Part shown: one piece after another, positions 9,731-19,106 of the stretch
How positions within the stretch are numbered: the first letter of the stretch is position 1
How the letters are laid out: every line of letters begins with the position of its first letter
Assembly: GCA_963739385.1 (NCBI GenBank)
Contig: CAVUAI010000016.1
Location: 1-64,000, forward strand
DNA length: 64,000 nt
DNA from: VAZQ01 sp963739385
Lineage (GTDB): Bacteria > Pseudomonadota > Alphaproteobacteria > Rhizobiales > Xanthobacteraceae
Direction of reading: 5' to 3'
Program-made: the position numbers and the translations under genes
Notes under the pieces: generated by a model
The model's input: the letters and a program-made list of their open reading frames with translations, nothing else
The model's database searches: none
What the model was told of the DNA's origin: nothing

Positions 9731-9765
9731 GACGGAACATTCAGAGAGCGCGGGATGCTTGCGCG

Positions 9766-10042
9766 TCATAAAGGCTTAATCATTCCCGGCTTGAGCCCCA
9801 AGTAATCCAACGCGGATTGAGTGAGTTCGACTACTGCCTCAACCTGCTCATCGGCAGTGTGATCTGGTCTTAATTTAAATAAAAGCAATCGCTCTGTGCT
9901 GATTGGGTTCAGCAACGGCATACGCGGTGCGAAGCGGCTCACCGCCCCCAGGTCGCTCGGTGATTTGGATGAGGACATGTCCTGCCATCTCGCAAATAAT
10001 GGCACAGGCGGGATCAAGTTCCAATTGGAGCTCCAATTGCAT
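9766..10042 (-). pseudogene. hypothetical protein, probably frameshifted
   Basis: From ATG 10042 one frame reads MQLELQLELDPACAIICEMA, then HVLIQITERPGGGEPLRT and AIAFI before a stop. The next frame continues FKLRPDHTADEQVEAVVELT and ends LDYLGLKPGMIKPL. Joined they would give about 91 residues with plausible composition. The shift is near 9875. I do not recognise the family, and the alternative of one continuous frame from 10206 cannot be excluded. Confidence 0.35.
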
Positions 10043-10459
10043 TGTCCGGGGGCCGCGGCGCAATAACCAGCAGGGGAGCGCGTATGTCCGGGGAGCCCGG
10101 GTCGGGCCAGAGAGGCCAACTGGCTTCCCTCTCCGGAAGGTGCATTCAATCTGACAAGCGCCTCTACGCTCCGAAGTCTGATGTGCTTACGGCGAATGCC
10201 GATCACGCGGGCTCCCGCCGCTGTCGCGCTCGGCCGGAAAGGCGTGAAGGCCAGAGCCGAAGCTGTAAGCGGCCAAGAGAACGAGCGGAGATCGCGCGTA
10301 AGGCCACGCGAACTAGTCTAGTCTAGAGCGGCTCATAAAATGGTCAGCCCGGTTGCACCATTAGGCCGGAATAGAATTCTATCGCATAACGATCCGTCAT
10401 TCCGGCGATGAAATTTAAGTTTTCGGCGGCCACGGGCGGATATGGGCAAACCGCTGCCG

Positions 10460-11998
10460 TCAATGCGGATCGCGCCGCAGTTGCTCGCGCAGCTTGTTGC
10501 GCTGGACCTTACCGGTTGCCGTGCGCGGCAGATCGTGGGCAATTTCGAACCGCCGCGGCCGCTTGTAGGGCGGCAACGCCCGCGACAGCCGTTCGCGCGC
10601 GGCCGCCACCGCAGCCGAGCCGTCGGCGCCGGGCGCCGGAACGACATAGAGCACGATCTCCGCGAGCCCGATTTCGCTTTCGCCCAACACCGCCGCAGTT
10701 TCGCTGATCGAGCGGATGCCGGCCAGCACATCTTCGATCTCGGCCGGCGAAATCCAGATGCTGGACACTCGCAGCATATCGCCGGTGCGGCCGCGGTGAT
10801 GATAGAAGCCGTCCGGGTCTTGTAGATACTCGTCGCCGGTGGCAAACCAGCCGTCGCGCCGAAAGCGTTCTTCCGGTCGATTCGGCGGGTCGCCTGGCTT
10901 GTCGTCGGCCGCACGATAGCCGGCACAGACCGACGGCATGCGAACCTCCAGCCGACCGGTTTTGCCCGGTTCCGCGAGGATGGTCCCGGTCTCGTCAACA
11001 ATGCGCAATTCCACGCTAGGCATCGCTAGCCCCGATGAACCTGGCCGGCGGCGCTGCGGTGTGTTGCCAATCACCATGTAGAGCAGTTCCGAGCAGCCAA
11101 GCCCGTCAAGGATCGGATGCCCGCCGGCGGCCTCCCACGCGCTCCAGATTTGCGGCGGCAGTCGTTCGCCGGCGGACACATAGTGGCGCAGCGCACGAAA
11201 AGCCGGCGTCGGCGCAAGGCCGGCGTCCAGCAGCCGGTGATAGACGGCGGGAACGCTGAGCATTACCGTCGGTTTGAAGCGCTCGACCGTATCCGCCACG
11301 CTCGGCGCGGTGGCCCAGCGCTCAAGCAAGATGTTGCTCGCGCCAATCCGAAGCGCGGCGAACATGTTGCCGATCGCGTAGGCGAAGTGGAAGCGTGAAG
11401 TGGCGAAAAGGCGGTCCATGCGGGTACAGCTGAGCACCCGCTCGTAATATTGCGCGCAGATTCCCACATTGCTGTGGCGGTGCTCCACCGCGTTGGGCCG
11501 GCCGGTGGTGCCCGAGGTCATCACCCAGAATGCCGGATCGCCCAGCTCGCGCCGAACCGGTGCAAGCGTGGTGGCTGGAATCGCCTTCCAGGCGCTTAGT
11601 TCGCGGTCGCGCCGGATCAACCTGGTGTTTGGCGAAGAGGCTGCGACGGCGCTGGCCGCGACACCGGCGAACTCGGCATCGACCACGACACCTGTCGGCC
11701 GCACGATCGCAAGAATTTGCGCAAGCTCTGCGGCGCTTGCGCGGCTCGACATAGCTACCGCGATTGCGCCAGCCGCTATCGCTCCGAGATGGAGGGCGAT
11801 GAGGTCGGGCGTGTCAAGCATCAGCATGCCGACGCGATCACTGGGACGAACGCCCGCCGCGCGCAAGCCTGTGGCGAACTGGCTGACGCGCGCCGCCAAC
11901 GCCCCGTAGCTCAGCGTTTCCTGTGCGCACAGGATCGCGGGATGCTCGGGCCCGGCGAGCTTCAGACCGTGCAACAAGCAATACTCGACGGCGTTCAT
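10460..11998 (-). CDS. AMP-dependent acyl-CoA synthetase (benzoate-CoA ligase-like)
   Basis: 512-residue adenylate-forming enzyme that activates a carboxylic acid with ATP and joins it to CoA. Motifs appear in order: the phosphate loop MTSGTTGRPNAVEH, HYVSAGERLP, LDGLGCSELLYM in the place of the usual G-x-T-E, GWFATGDEYLQD, the hinge GRTGDMLRVSSIWISPAEIE and the C-terminal Lys motif RTATGKVQRNKLR. The overall pattern (short N-terminus, SSIWISPAEIEDVL) is closest to benzoate- and related aryl-CoA ligases; the substrate cannot be read from sequence. It stands alone between intergenic regions. Confidence 0.9.
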   Translation of the reverse strand: MNAVEYCLLHGLKLAGPEHPAILCAQETLSYGALAARVSQFATGLRAAGVRPSDRVGMLMLDTPDLIALHLGAIAAGAIAVAMSSRASAAELAQILAIVRPTGVVVDAEFAGVAASAVAASSPNTRLIRRDRELSAWKAIPATTLAPVRRELGDPAFWVMTSGTTGRPNAVEHRHSNVGICAQYYERVLSCTRMDRLFATSRFHFAYAIGNMFAALRIGASNILLERWATAPSVADTVERFKPTVMLSVPAVYHRLLDAGLAPTPAFRALRHYVSAGERLPPQIWSAWEAAGGHPILDGLGCSELLYMVIGNTPQRRRPGSSGLAMPSVELRIVDETGTILAEPGKTGRLEVRMPSVCAGYRAADDKPGDPPNRPEERFRRDGWFATGDEYLQDPDGFYHHRGRTGDMLRVSSIWISPAEIEDVLAGIRSISETAAVLGESEIGLAEIVLYVVPAPGADGSAAVAAARERLSRALPPYKRPRRFEIAHDLPRTATGKVQRNKLREQLRRDPH

Positions 11999-12414
11999 TA
12001 CTGACGGTGCAGATTCATGGACGGCGTGTGTTGGCGGCCGCTTCGACGATTTCGCGCGCCGGAAGTTAGTCGCGCGTGGTTTACGTTACGCCCCAATGCC
12101 CTCTGCGTCTCTCGGCGAATTCAACCGTATAGCCGGTGCCCCGGCTTCGCTTAGTCGCCGGAATCCTGCACGACATTTCAAAAGGATAGAAATGCAACAT
12201 TCGCCAGTTCGAGTCCGCTCCGCCAGCCGGTCTCCACCGCCTCACATACGAAAGGTCGCTCAAAATCGTGCGGTCACCGCGGCATTTCGCAGATATGACT
12301 CGGTCTCCGTGTGCGGAACAGGGCATGGAAGTGTTCATTTCGGGTCCCTGTCTCCAGGCCATCAGGGCTCAGCAGTTCCCGGTTCTTCTGGAAGAATCGT
12401 GCATAGTTTGGAAC
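11999..12414. other. no recognisable gene
   Basis: Only overlapping unsupported frames. A TTCGAGTCCG motif near 12204 recalls a tRNA T-loop but has no stems. Confidence 0.4.
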
Positions 12415-12658
12415 GCCGGACGAGCTCAAAGCGCGCACCGACACGAGCGGCGAGGCTTCGCTGCGCGGACACCTCAAGGCCGAAGGCGCCGAGCAGACCG
12501 GCTCGCAGTCCTATATCCCGCCTGATCCGAAGGATGACAAAGCGCTTCATACCGCGCTCGATCTCATCCGCGGCATCCAGAAGAACTCGGCCTACCCGCC
12601 GAACCCCAAGACGGCGGTCCCGAACTAGGTCGCGCTATCGCCCACGGAACACGGGCGG
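12415..12658 (+). repeat. 244-bp direct repeat, copy 2 (ctpA 3' fragment)
   Basis: Copy of 8495-8738. It carries the last 69 codons of ctpA with the stop and downstream bases but no start or upstream coding sequence, so it is a non-functional duplicate. Confidence 0.9.
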
Positions 12659-12739
12659 CCCCAAAGCGATTGAGGCCTGCAGCGATCGGTTACCCTACCC
12701 CCGGTCTTCACAGCAGACACTATTCGGCGCGTCTTTCGA

Positions 12740-13270
12740 TTATCGCGACGGCCATTGATAGTTGGTGGCAGAGGGCGCCGCCTCCGCCGAACCTGAGGGC
12801 GAAGGGGTAATAGGCGCGGCCCTTGCTGCAGGCGCCGGCGCTACTGTTGGGGTCGCCGAGGCCACCGGCGGCGATGCTGCCGGACGGGCCGCTGCCACAA
12901 CCGGCTTCTTTTTCTTCGCAATCGGCTTCTTCGGAGGCGTCACCGCCTGCAGGGTGACGCGAATCGGATTGGGTGCGAATCGCGGCGCAGCGCCTGCGCC
13001 CTGCACCTCCGGACGCACCGATACCGTCTGCAACTGGTAGCCGCTCAGCGCGAGCGTCACGGAGAACTCGCTGCCGGGCTGGACCGCGAGCTGGCAGGGC
13101 GTGCGACAGCTCTGACCTAAGGATGTTTTCGCTTCTGCCCCTGGCGGTTCGGACTCGATCGCCAGCATCTCCGACTGCGGAGCGGGCTTCATGAAATCCA
13201 AGCTTGGCATCGTTATAGAACATGCGGCCAGCGTGAAGCCACACGCAATGACGGCAATAACTCGGCTCAT
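12740..13270 (-). CDS. PEGA-type lipoprotein
   Basis: 176 residues from ATG 13270. The N-terminus MSRVIAVIACGFTLAACSIT has a lipobox (LAAC), so the protein is probably lipid-anchored. Next comes a PEGA-like domain: SEPPGAEAKTSLGQSCRTPC, then LAVQPGSEFSVTLALSGYQL. The C-terminal third is a low-complexity Lys/Pro/Ala linker (PPKKPIAKKKKPVVAAARPA), which may reach across or bind the peptidoglycan. The frame is open upstream to 13324, but the lipobox fixes the start. Substrate or partner unknown. Confidence 0.8.
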   Translation of the reverse strand: MSRVIAVIACGFTLAACSITMPSLDFMKPAPQSEMLAIESEPPGAEAKTSLGQSCRTPCQLAVQPGSEFSVTLALSGYQLQTVSVRPEVQGAGAAPRFAPNPIRVTLQAVTPPKKPIAKKKKPVVAAARPAASPPVASATPTVAPAPAARAAPITPSPSGSAEAAPSATNYQWPSR

Positions 13271-13712
13271 GATCCCCACCCCCTGGGCGGTATAGGGGCC
13301 GCCTCTCCCCAGAGCCACGGCCATAGAGTTCCGGGTGACGCCGCGTAACTTAGAGTCTTCCCGCGCACGCTATGGCTGCCGCCCTAAACTGCCTCTGTGT
13401 ATGGCGCCGATAAGGTAAAATACGATTAACGTGTTCTACGGCAGTGGGCTGCCGCGCCCGCAGCAATTGTCGTGGGCGACTGCGAGCTGGCGGTTGCGAC
13501 GGTCCGGTACGGGGATTTCAACGCAATCCCTGCGATTGCGAAGGCAAGGAAAGCTGCTCTTTGGAGAATTTGATCTCTGCGTTGATCGGCTGTTTGCTTG
13601 GTTCCATAAGCTGTGGTGTCATCTAGGTCTGGTCAACTGTGGTCGGTAGTTCGATGTTGGTGCTGCGACGTCGGCACTTCGTGGTGTGCCAAGCGGCTCA
13701 TGCAAACGTCTC
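13271..13712. other. intergenic region
   Basis: No gene with supporting evidence. A 72-codon frame at 13431-13649 has no recognisable motif. Confidence 0.35.
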
Positions 13713-13751
13713 TTATTCGATCACCTCGTCGGCGCGGGCGAGCAGCGACGG
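13713..13751 (-). pseudogene. binding-protein gene tail fragment
   Basis: On the minus strand it reads PSLLARADEVIE and a TAA stop, the last residues of the PF04392-type array genes. Sequence on both sides is unrelated. Confidence 0.6.
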
Positions 13752-13811
13752 CTACACGCGCGAGAAGGGATGCCGGCTTATCCTCGTCCCGCGCTCAGCT
13801 TGGCTGCAAGC

Positions 13812-14100
13812 TCAGTCAGGTTCTGCGCTACCACACCAACCAACTCCTTCGGATCGGATGCGGCGGTCCGGGGTCCGAATTCGTCCGGCATAGCGGATGA
13901 CGGCGAGTGCCCCAGCCACGAACAGGCTGCGCAGATAGCGATCGCCTTGCTTGCTGATACTACCGAGCCTGTTCTTGCCCCGCTTGAATGCTGCTTCGGC
14001 ACGAGCCCGATCCAGGCCGAGAAATTGCGCCCTGACCGGAAGGCGAGTTTGGTCCAACAAAAAGCCCCCGTCCCAGCCCGCCGGGACTCAAGAGCGCCGA
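13812..14100 (-). pseudogene. IS110-family transposase fragment
   Basis: Two frames on the minus strand together give the C-terminal (Transposase_20) region: FRSGRNFSAWIGLVPKQHSSG in one and RLGSISKQGDRYLRSLFVAG then ALAVIRYA in the other. The Ser expected in the C-terminal domain is not clearly placed because of the shift, and the N-terminal RuvC-like domain is absent. It belongs to a different IS110 subgroup from the intact element at 38.5 kb. Confidence 0.7.
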
Positions 14101-14582
14101 TGAGTGTCTGACCCAGGAAGGGTAGACACTGCGAGGCTATTCCAGGGCCGCCCGGGAAACAATCCAACGGTGATCCAAGCCAGCCTCTACTAATTGATTG
14201 ATTTCATTAGGTGCAGGGGCCGCGTCCCCCCGCCCACGTCCGCGCTCTACAGGCCCACGTCTTAACGGGTCGCTAACCAAGGCGGCGCATCGTTGCGACG
14301 CAGCAGGCAGCCCGGAGCAAGCGACGCTTGCGGCGGTGCGAAGGCGTGCGGCGGTGGCTGAGGAGCGGCTGGCCGCGAACACATGCGCCGGGCCGAGACG
14401 CAGGCGCAGGCACGCATGCCACCGGCGCCGGAGCGAAGGTCTCATATGGCGCTGGTTGCGAACGACAGATGACGGCAGGCGACTGGGAGTTATTCATATG
14501 TTAAGGAACCACGAATTCAGAAGCGGCACAAGCTGGCATCACTAACGAGGCGCCGGCTGTCCAGTCAGAACCCACGCAGGAT
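14101..14582. other. intergenic region
   Basis: No supported gene. A short frame from ATG 14509 (MLRNHEFRSGTSWHH) may be the lost start of the following coiled-coil gene, one frame off. Confidence 0.3.
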
Positions 14583-14930
14583 TTGAAACAGTTCGGCGAT
14601 TTCTCGCTAGGTGAGGTTGCGGCTGCGGCGGCCTCAAACCCAGGTTCGAACTACAGCAAAGCCGCCGAGATTGAATTCAGGCGACGAGAGGTCGTGATCC
14701 AGATAGAGGCAGCCGAAGTTCAAAAGGCTGTAGCCGAGGCCCAAAAGGCTGCAGCCGAAGCCCAAAAGGCTGCAGCCGAAGCCCAAAAGGCTGTGACCCT
14801 TCCTCTGAAGCTGACTGGATGGGGCACTATCGCTCTTGCCCTAGCAACGTTCATACTTGCGCTGCTGACCGCCTGCGATGGGCCGCTGGCGGTCGCCTGT
14901 AGCAGGCTCGGCCAGGTATTTCCCAAATGA
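14583..14930 (+). CDS. coiled-coil protein with tandem heptads and C-terminal membrane segment
   Basis: About 115 residues. After KQFGDFSLGEVAAAAASNPG comes a helical region and four consecutive seven-residue repeats of the type AEAQKAA, encoded by near-identical 21-bp units (about 14709-14793), which predict a coiled coil. A single hydrophobic helix (TGWGTIALALATFILALLTA) follows, so the protein is probably tail-anchored in the membrane. No ATG opens this frame; TTG 14583 is the first candidate, and a better start may be ATG 14509 in another frame, meaning a one-base shift. The family is unknown to me. Confidence 0.5.
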   Translation: MKQFGDFSLGEVAAAAASNPGSNYSKAAEIEFRRREVVIQIEAAEVQKAVAEAQKAAAEAQKAAAEAQKAVTLPLKLTGWGTIALALATFILALLTACDGPLAVACSRLGQVFPK

Positions 14931-15028
14931 TTTCAGGATACGTTCCTGTCTGATTGATGGAGAAGCTGTTTGCTGCGACGAAAACGGACTGGCAATGTTC
15001 GAGCGTCTGCGTCGCAAGGCTAGTGGCG

Positions 15029-15244
15029 ATGAGAGACCGCGATTTAGCCCAGGCTGAACAGCTCATCGCAGAGTGCAAGAACCGCATCGCCCGCCAACGG
15101 GAGGTTATCGCAAATGCATTTCGGACAGGCCACGACACCGAGGTAGCTATATCAATGCTGCGAGCTTTCGAGGCAAGCCTTCAAGCCTTCGAGAAGCACC
15201 GTCAACTCGTCCGTGCTCGGCAAAAAAGAGTAGAGCGGCAATGA
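15029..15244 (+). CDS. small helical hypothetical protein (MRDRDLAQAEQ family)
   Basis: 71 residues from ATG 15029: MRDRDLAQAEQLIAECKNRI, then a helix ending GHDTEVAISMLRAFEASLQA and FEKHRQLVRARQ. Proteins with this pattern (an AEQ-I-AE-RI helix followed by GHDT-A--LL--FE) are frequent in Bradyrhizobium, function unknown. The frame is open up to 14957, but family resemblance starts at this Met. No membrane segment or signal peptide. Confidence 0.6.
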   Translation: MRDRDLAQAEQLIAECKNRIARQREVIANAFRTGHDTEVAISMLRAFEASLQAFEKHRQLVRARQKRVERQ

Positions 15245-15268
15245 CCGGCAAGAACCGGATCGGAGCAA

Positions 15269-15912
15269 CTATAAACCAGGAGCGCGCATTTTGCGGTCTG
15301 CCCAGTCCCTAAGATCAGCGACCGTAAAGCGTTCGAGGAAGGGATTCGCCTTAACGAGTTTTTCTCGCTTAGTCCGACCCGTCGCGTCGGCGGTGGCCAT
15401 AATGAGGGCGGCGTCGGCGTTCTCCATTGCTGACAGGATAGCCACAGCTCCCGCGCCACCAGCAAAGTGCGCCAAATAGAGCGTTCCGGGCGTCACAGGC
15501 AGACCCCGCTTCCTCAGCATCCCGGCATTTCGCTCCGTAAATCGCGCGGTGATCTCACGGGCAACTTTGGCATCCCGCCGCAGTTCTAGGATTTCGTTTT
15601 GGCTGCGCCCCTTAGCCAAATCGGGTCGGTGGGCGCGAATCATGTCGAGCCAAGTTTCGTCGAGAAATTGCCCAAGTCCCGTCGCGCTAGAGCGTTTGTT
15701 CTTAGCGTTTGGATCGCCGCCGGATTCAATGTCGATGATGCGCTCGACCACGGCGTCAACAGTCGATGCGGCGGTCGGCTCTTCGCGTTGAAAATCGGGA
15801 GGCACATAAGAGGTAGAAGCACCGAGCCACGCTAAAGTAAACGCAGTCAACGACATGCAGATCCTTATCAGTCTCCAACCGCTGCGGCGCACCTCAGGTC
15901 CGAGATTCGGCA
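15269..15912 (-). CDS. lytic transglycosylase (SLT domain)
   Basis: About 214 residues from ATG 15912, which follows GGAGGG on the minus strand. The N-terminus (MPNLGPEVRRSGWRLIRICM, then SLTAFTLAWLGASTS) is a signal/anchor sequence. The catalytic domain carries the Glu in IIDIESGGDPNAKN followed by SSATGLGQFLDETWLDM, the usual ES and GLGQ motifs, and later TPGTLYLAHFAGGAGAV. It would cleave peptidoglycan between MurNAc and GlcNAc in the periplasm. Similar enzymes are found in secretion or conjugation clusters, but no such genes are nearby. Confidence 0.87.
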
Positions 15913-15927
15913 TTGGCACCCTCCAAG

Positions 15928-16452
15928 TCACTGGCGCAATGCACGACACCTGCGGTAAGTGGCAAGCTGTCTGTGCGGGAAAGCCTCTATTCGGATAGCA
16001 AATCGAGCAACGCCCCGGATCAGTAGGCATGAAAAGTCAAAAATCACGTGGGAGACACGCCCGTAATACCGCTGGGCTAAACAACAGACTTTCTGACAGA
16101 GGGCGGGTAAACTTGCTAACCAGTTCGAGACATGCGTGCCCACCCAGCTTAAGAGTTCTTTTAGCAAGAGCGTGGCGTACCGAAAGCTGCCTGCCATAAT
16201 CACGTCACATAGCCTGCTGCTGACTACCAGCAGTTGACCTAGAATATGACCGCCTGCGTACATAGCGACCGCGGGTATGCACCCCAAGCAAAATAAATTG
16301 CCAATTCGTTGCTCAAGCGAACCCGAGGCAAACGCGGCGAACGCAGCTCCGAAAGATAAGCATATAACAGCGAGACCATTACCAGCCCTCACAATAGCTG
16401 GTCCTGGCTGACCAACTTGTTGCGCCTTTGAAGGATAAAAACCCGCCCGCAT
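15928..16452 (-). CDS. hypothetical membrane protein
   Basis: 174 residues beginning MRAGFYPSKAQQVGQPGPAI. Hydrophobic stretches around GNGLAVICLSFGAAFAAFAS and NLFCLGCIPAVAMYAGGHIL suggest two or more membrane helices. The C-terminal third is Arg/Cys rich and may be out of frame or poorly conserved. It ends 16 bases before the transglycosylase start on the same strand, so the two could be co-transcribed. I do not recognise it. Confidence 0.45.
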   Translation of the reverse strand: MRAGFYPSKAQQVGQPGPAIVRAGNGLAVICLSFGAAFAAFASGSLEQRIGNLFCLGCIPAVAMYAGGHILGQLLVVSSRLCDVIMAGSFRYATLLLKELLSWVGTHVSNWLASLPALCQKVCCLAQRYYGRVSHVIFDFSCLLIRGVARFAIRIEAFPHRQLATYRRCRALRQ

Positions 16453-16518
16453 TCTTGCGTCCTCGGCTCACTTCGCAATCTCAAACGATGCAGTGATCCA
16501 ATCCCGTTACAAATTGAT

Positions 16519-16818
16519 TTAAAATGCCAGCAGACGGTCCGGTTCCCTCGTTAATATTAACACACCAGTTCGGTAGCCGACCTTCTGGTCTTTTCGTGAT
16601 CCTTCACCATTCGGTCGATCTGTTAACACCGGCGGCGGCAGCCGCGCTGACGAGGTTGAACATGGTTTGTTGGTCCCGTACGAATCTGTCTCGGCGAAGG
16701 CAATCAAAGCTCCAATGCGGCGCATCCGCTCGGGCTGCTGCGCCCGCGCCGTGAGCGGCCATGCCGCTGCCGCGCCGCCTAGCAGTGTGATGAACTCGCG
16801 ACGCTTCATGCCAAACAT
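16519..16818 (-). pseudogene. PF04392-type binding protein, N-terminal fragment
   Basis: Starts MFGMKRREFITLLGGAAAAW and continues PLTARAQQPERMRRIGALIA, the signal peptide and first strand of the array proteins, then loses similarity after about 45 residues. The complete leader repeat (16823-16965) lies upstream, so promoter and start region are kept while the body is gone. Confidence 0.75.
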
Positions 16819-16822
16819 GGGG

Positions 16823-16965
16823 CTCCCTCCCACGGGTGCCGCCGCCGATCATACCAGCTAGGACCGCCGAGAGCAGGCGGTTTGACGCATCAGGAGCCTG
16901 CCGGGGGGAGGGTCAGCCGGTCCTTGGGCCAGACCTGAATAGTTCTGAATCGAGGCGGCTGATGT
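16823..16965 (-). repeat. binding-protein leader repeat, copy 1
   Basis: Read on the minus strand: CTCGATTCAGAACTATTCAG, then GGACCGGCTGACCCTCCCCC, then CAGGCTCCTGATGCGTCAAA and finally AGCTGGTATGATCGGCGGCG before the ribosome-binding site. Similar copies at 34403, 44950 and (upstream half only) 57428. TATGAT could be a -10 box; no -35 box is conserved. Confidence 0.75.
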
Positions 16966-17059
16966 TGGTGCGCACCAGCGCCCCGCGAGCTTTCCTCGCG
17001 ACGTGTTGCATGCGTTGCATCCGATGCAACAGCCGCCGCTGCAGCAACAGCGGTGCGCC

Positions 17060-17314
17060 ATGCTTGAGCGCGCCACCCAGCACCGCCCGAAGGCGCGGCC
17101 GCCCTGGCGCAAGCGTTACGGCTGGTACCGGCTCTACGACGGCTTCTGGCGACATCCGAAGTGGAAGGTGGCTGTACCGCTGAACCAAAGAGGCAAACCG
17201 ATGAAGGAACGATGCGCGTTCCCGGCTGGGTTCGCGTGCGCCGTTCCAGGGTGTAAGCGGACCGCGCAGGACCCATTGGAGCTTTGCCAGCCCGTACCGG
17301 TGAAGAAGTCATGA
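17060..17314 (+). CDS. hypothetical protein, possibly partial
   Basis: 84 residues from ATG 17060. The segment RYGWYRLYDGFWRHPKWKVA resembles the start of phage or plasmid helix-turn-helix proteins of Rhizobiales (W-R-Y----D-PK pattern), but the rest (CAVPGCKRTAQDPLELC) does not continue that family. A long open frame on the opposite strand (16890-17312) is an equally unsupported alternative. Confidence 0.3.
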   Translation: MLERATQHRPKARPPWRKRYGWYRLYDGFWRHPKWKVAVPLNQRGKPMKERCAFPAGFACAVPGCKRTAQDPLELCQPVPVKKS

Positions 17315-17435
17315 TCCGCTACAACGGCATGTGGGTGATTGTCGAACGGCCGCGAATTGTCCGTCGGTCTTTCCGGGAGCGGCTGGACTAAGGCGTGTAC
17401 TCATTAAATCGCGATTGTTCGGCCAGTCGTCGCCT

Positions 17436-17476
17436 AATGTCCGCTTTGCCCGCGGAAGCGGCCGTGTAGCGGACAT
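17436..17476. repeat. dispersed TGTCCGC/GCGGACA palindromic element
   Basis: ATGTCCGCTTTGCCCGCGGA continues to GTGTAGCGGACAT; the ends are inverted repeats. Related copies at 20094, 24850 and 29235 lie between genes. Confidence 0.6.
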
Positions 17477-17550
17477 CGGTGGGCGCCTCAAAGTGCCAAA
17501 CGCAGACATCGCAGAGCCCACGCGGTCTGGTGACACAGAAATTTCTCGCT

Positions 17551-18954
17551 CTAACCCATGGGCCTAATGTTTTGGTTCAGGCGGAACAGGTTGATCGGGT
17601 CGTATTTCTTTTTTAGAGCCGCCAGTCGGGCGTACTTGGACGACCCGTAAGCGGCTTTGATGCGATCCGCACCTTCATCGCTCTCCGGTCCCAGGTAGTT
17701 GACGTACACACCCGCGGTTGAGAACGGCTGCATAGCCTGCCAGACCGATCGGGTCCAGCCGATGTTAACTACGTTGTCGGCAGGGTTCGGCCAGCTGCTG
17801 ACTACCAGCAAATTGGAAAGAGCACTTCGATGCGCGAACGCCGTGCTATCGTCCGCAGTACGGCTAACGGCACCACCTAATTGCTCGATGGCAATGGCCG
17901 AAGTCGACGATGGGACCTCTCGGAAGCTTTCGATGAGGGTCGCAATTGCTTCATCACTGAGCTCGCGCAGGAAATTGGACTTCCAGTAATTCTGAAGCCC
18001 CGGTGGAAACCCGGCCTCCAACAAGCCCTGGAGCTGGACATAGGGCATCGCCGCGATCTGATCTGCTTCTGGAGGGCCGAAGCTCCTGAGCGGTCCGAGG
18101 ACGCGCTCGCCTTCCGCGACAGGCCCGCAATAACAGACGACGACAGCGAGGATTTTGGAGCCGTCGGGCCCGGTGAGGAAGACCGCCATGCAGGCCAGTT
18201 CGTCGGGAGCCACCTGCATAAACTCACGAAGGAATCGCAGGACATCGTGCGCGCGGTGGAAAGGATGAACCAGCATGCCGCCGAGGATCTGGCTGACGGC
18301 GTGGAGGCGGTATTCGAAGGACGTCACGACGCCGAAATTCCCGCCCCCGCCGCGTAGGCCCCAGAATAGATCGGGGTTCTCCGTCGCGTTGGCGGTCAGC
18401 GTCCCGCCATCGGCCAATACCACGTCGGCGGACAAAAGATTGTCGCAGCTGAGCCCATGCTTGCGCATGAGCCAGCCGAGCCCGCCGCCCAGCGTCAGAC
18501 CTGCAACGCCCGTGGCGGGGATTATGCCGCCTGTGGTGGCAAGCCCGAACGCTGCCGCCTCCTGGTCCAGGTCGCGCCAGGTGCAGCCTCCCTCTGCCCG
18601 CACGGTGCGGCGCTGAGCGTCGACCCTCACACCCTTCATCGACGAGAGATCGATCATGAGCCCGCCATCGCAAACGGCATTGCCCGCCACATTATGGCCG
18701 CCGCCGCGAACCGAAAGCACGAGGCCATGCTTGCGCGCAAAAGCTACAGACGAAATCACGTCGGCGGCGCCAGCGCAGCGCGCAATCAAGGCCGGGCGTC
18801 GGTTGACCATGCCGTTCCAGATCCTGCGGGCCCCTTCGTAACCGTCGTCGCCTTGCAGCAGAAGGTCGCCACGCACCGTCTGTCTAAGCTCCCTGACAAC
18901 CGATGCATTTAGAGTTGCCCTGTGGTCGGTTGCGGCAGGAATCGAGTAAGTCAT
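17551..18954 (-). CDS. FAD-binding oxidoreductase (PCMH type with BBE C-terminus)
   Basis: 467-residue berberine-bridge-enzyme-like flavoprotein. The FAD domain shows ALIARCAGAADVISSVAFAR, then VRGGGHNVAGNAVCDGGLMI with the His that commonly binds FAD covalently, then GGIIPATGVAGLTLGGGLGW, and GLRGGGGNFGVVTSFEY. The C-terminal BBE motif is YDPINLFRLNQNIRP. Such enzymes oxidise sugars or alcohols with O2 or another acceptor; the substrate is not evident. A divergent LysR gene starts 152 bases away, so that regulator probably controls it. Confidence 0.92.
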   Translation of the reverse strand: MTYSIPAATDHRATLNASVVRELRQTVRGDLLLQGDDGYEGARRIWNGMVNRRPALIARCAGAADVISSVAFARKHGLVLSVRGGGHNVAGNAVCDGGLMIDLSSMKGVRVDAQRRTVRAEGGCTWRDLDQEAAAFGLATTGGIIPATGVAGLTLGGGLGWLMRKHGLSCDNLLSADVVLADGGTLTANATENPDLFWGLRGGGGNFGVVTSFEYRLHAVSQILGGMLVHPFHRAHDVLRFLREFMQVAPDELACMAVFLTGPDGSKILAVVVCYCGPVAEGERVLGPLRSFGPPEADQIAAMPYVQLQGLLEAGFPPGLQNYWKSNFLRELSDEAIATLIESFREVPSSTSAIAIEQLGGAVSRTADDSTAFAHRSALSNLLVVSSWPNPADNVVNIGWTRSVWQAMQPFSTAGVYVNYLGPESDEGADRIKAAYGSSKYARLAALKKKYDPINLFRLNQNIRPMG

Positions 18955-19106
18955 GTTTCCCTCCTCGTCACGAGGCCTGTGGGAGCCACCCAGGCGAGTG
19001 ATCCGCCCACAAACTTCAAGCTGATCCGCTTTTCGGACTTCGGCGGACTACGCGCAAACTCGAAGATTTCAGGCGAAGGTGAACTATTTTCATCTACAAT
19101 TGGCTT
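18955..19106. promoter_or_regulatory. divergent promoter region between the FAD oxidoreductase and LysR gene
   Basis: A 152-bp gap separates the two start codons. By analogy with LysR systems it should hold both promoters and the regulator's binding site. I did not find an unambiguous T-N11-A palindrome by eye. Confidence 0.5.

Noticed and set aside
10313..10328. CTAGTCTAGTCTAGA as a regulatory repeat
   Set aside because: Only three 5-bp units with no related copies or nearby start; probably chance.
14709..14793. Short tandem repeat as CRISPR
   Set aside because: The 21-bp units are contiguous, without spacers, and in frame in a coding region; no CRISPR array was seen anywhere in the window.
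16890..17312. 140-codon minus-strand gene
   Set aside because: Starts inside the leader repeat region, with an atypical Arg/Ala composition and no motif.
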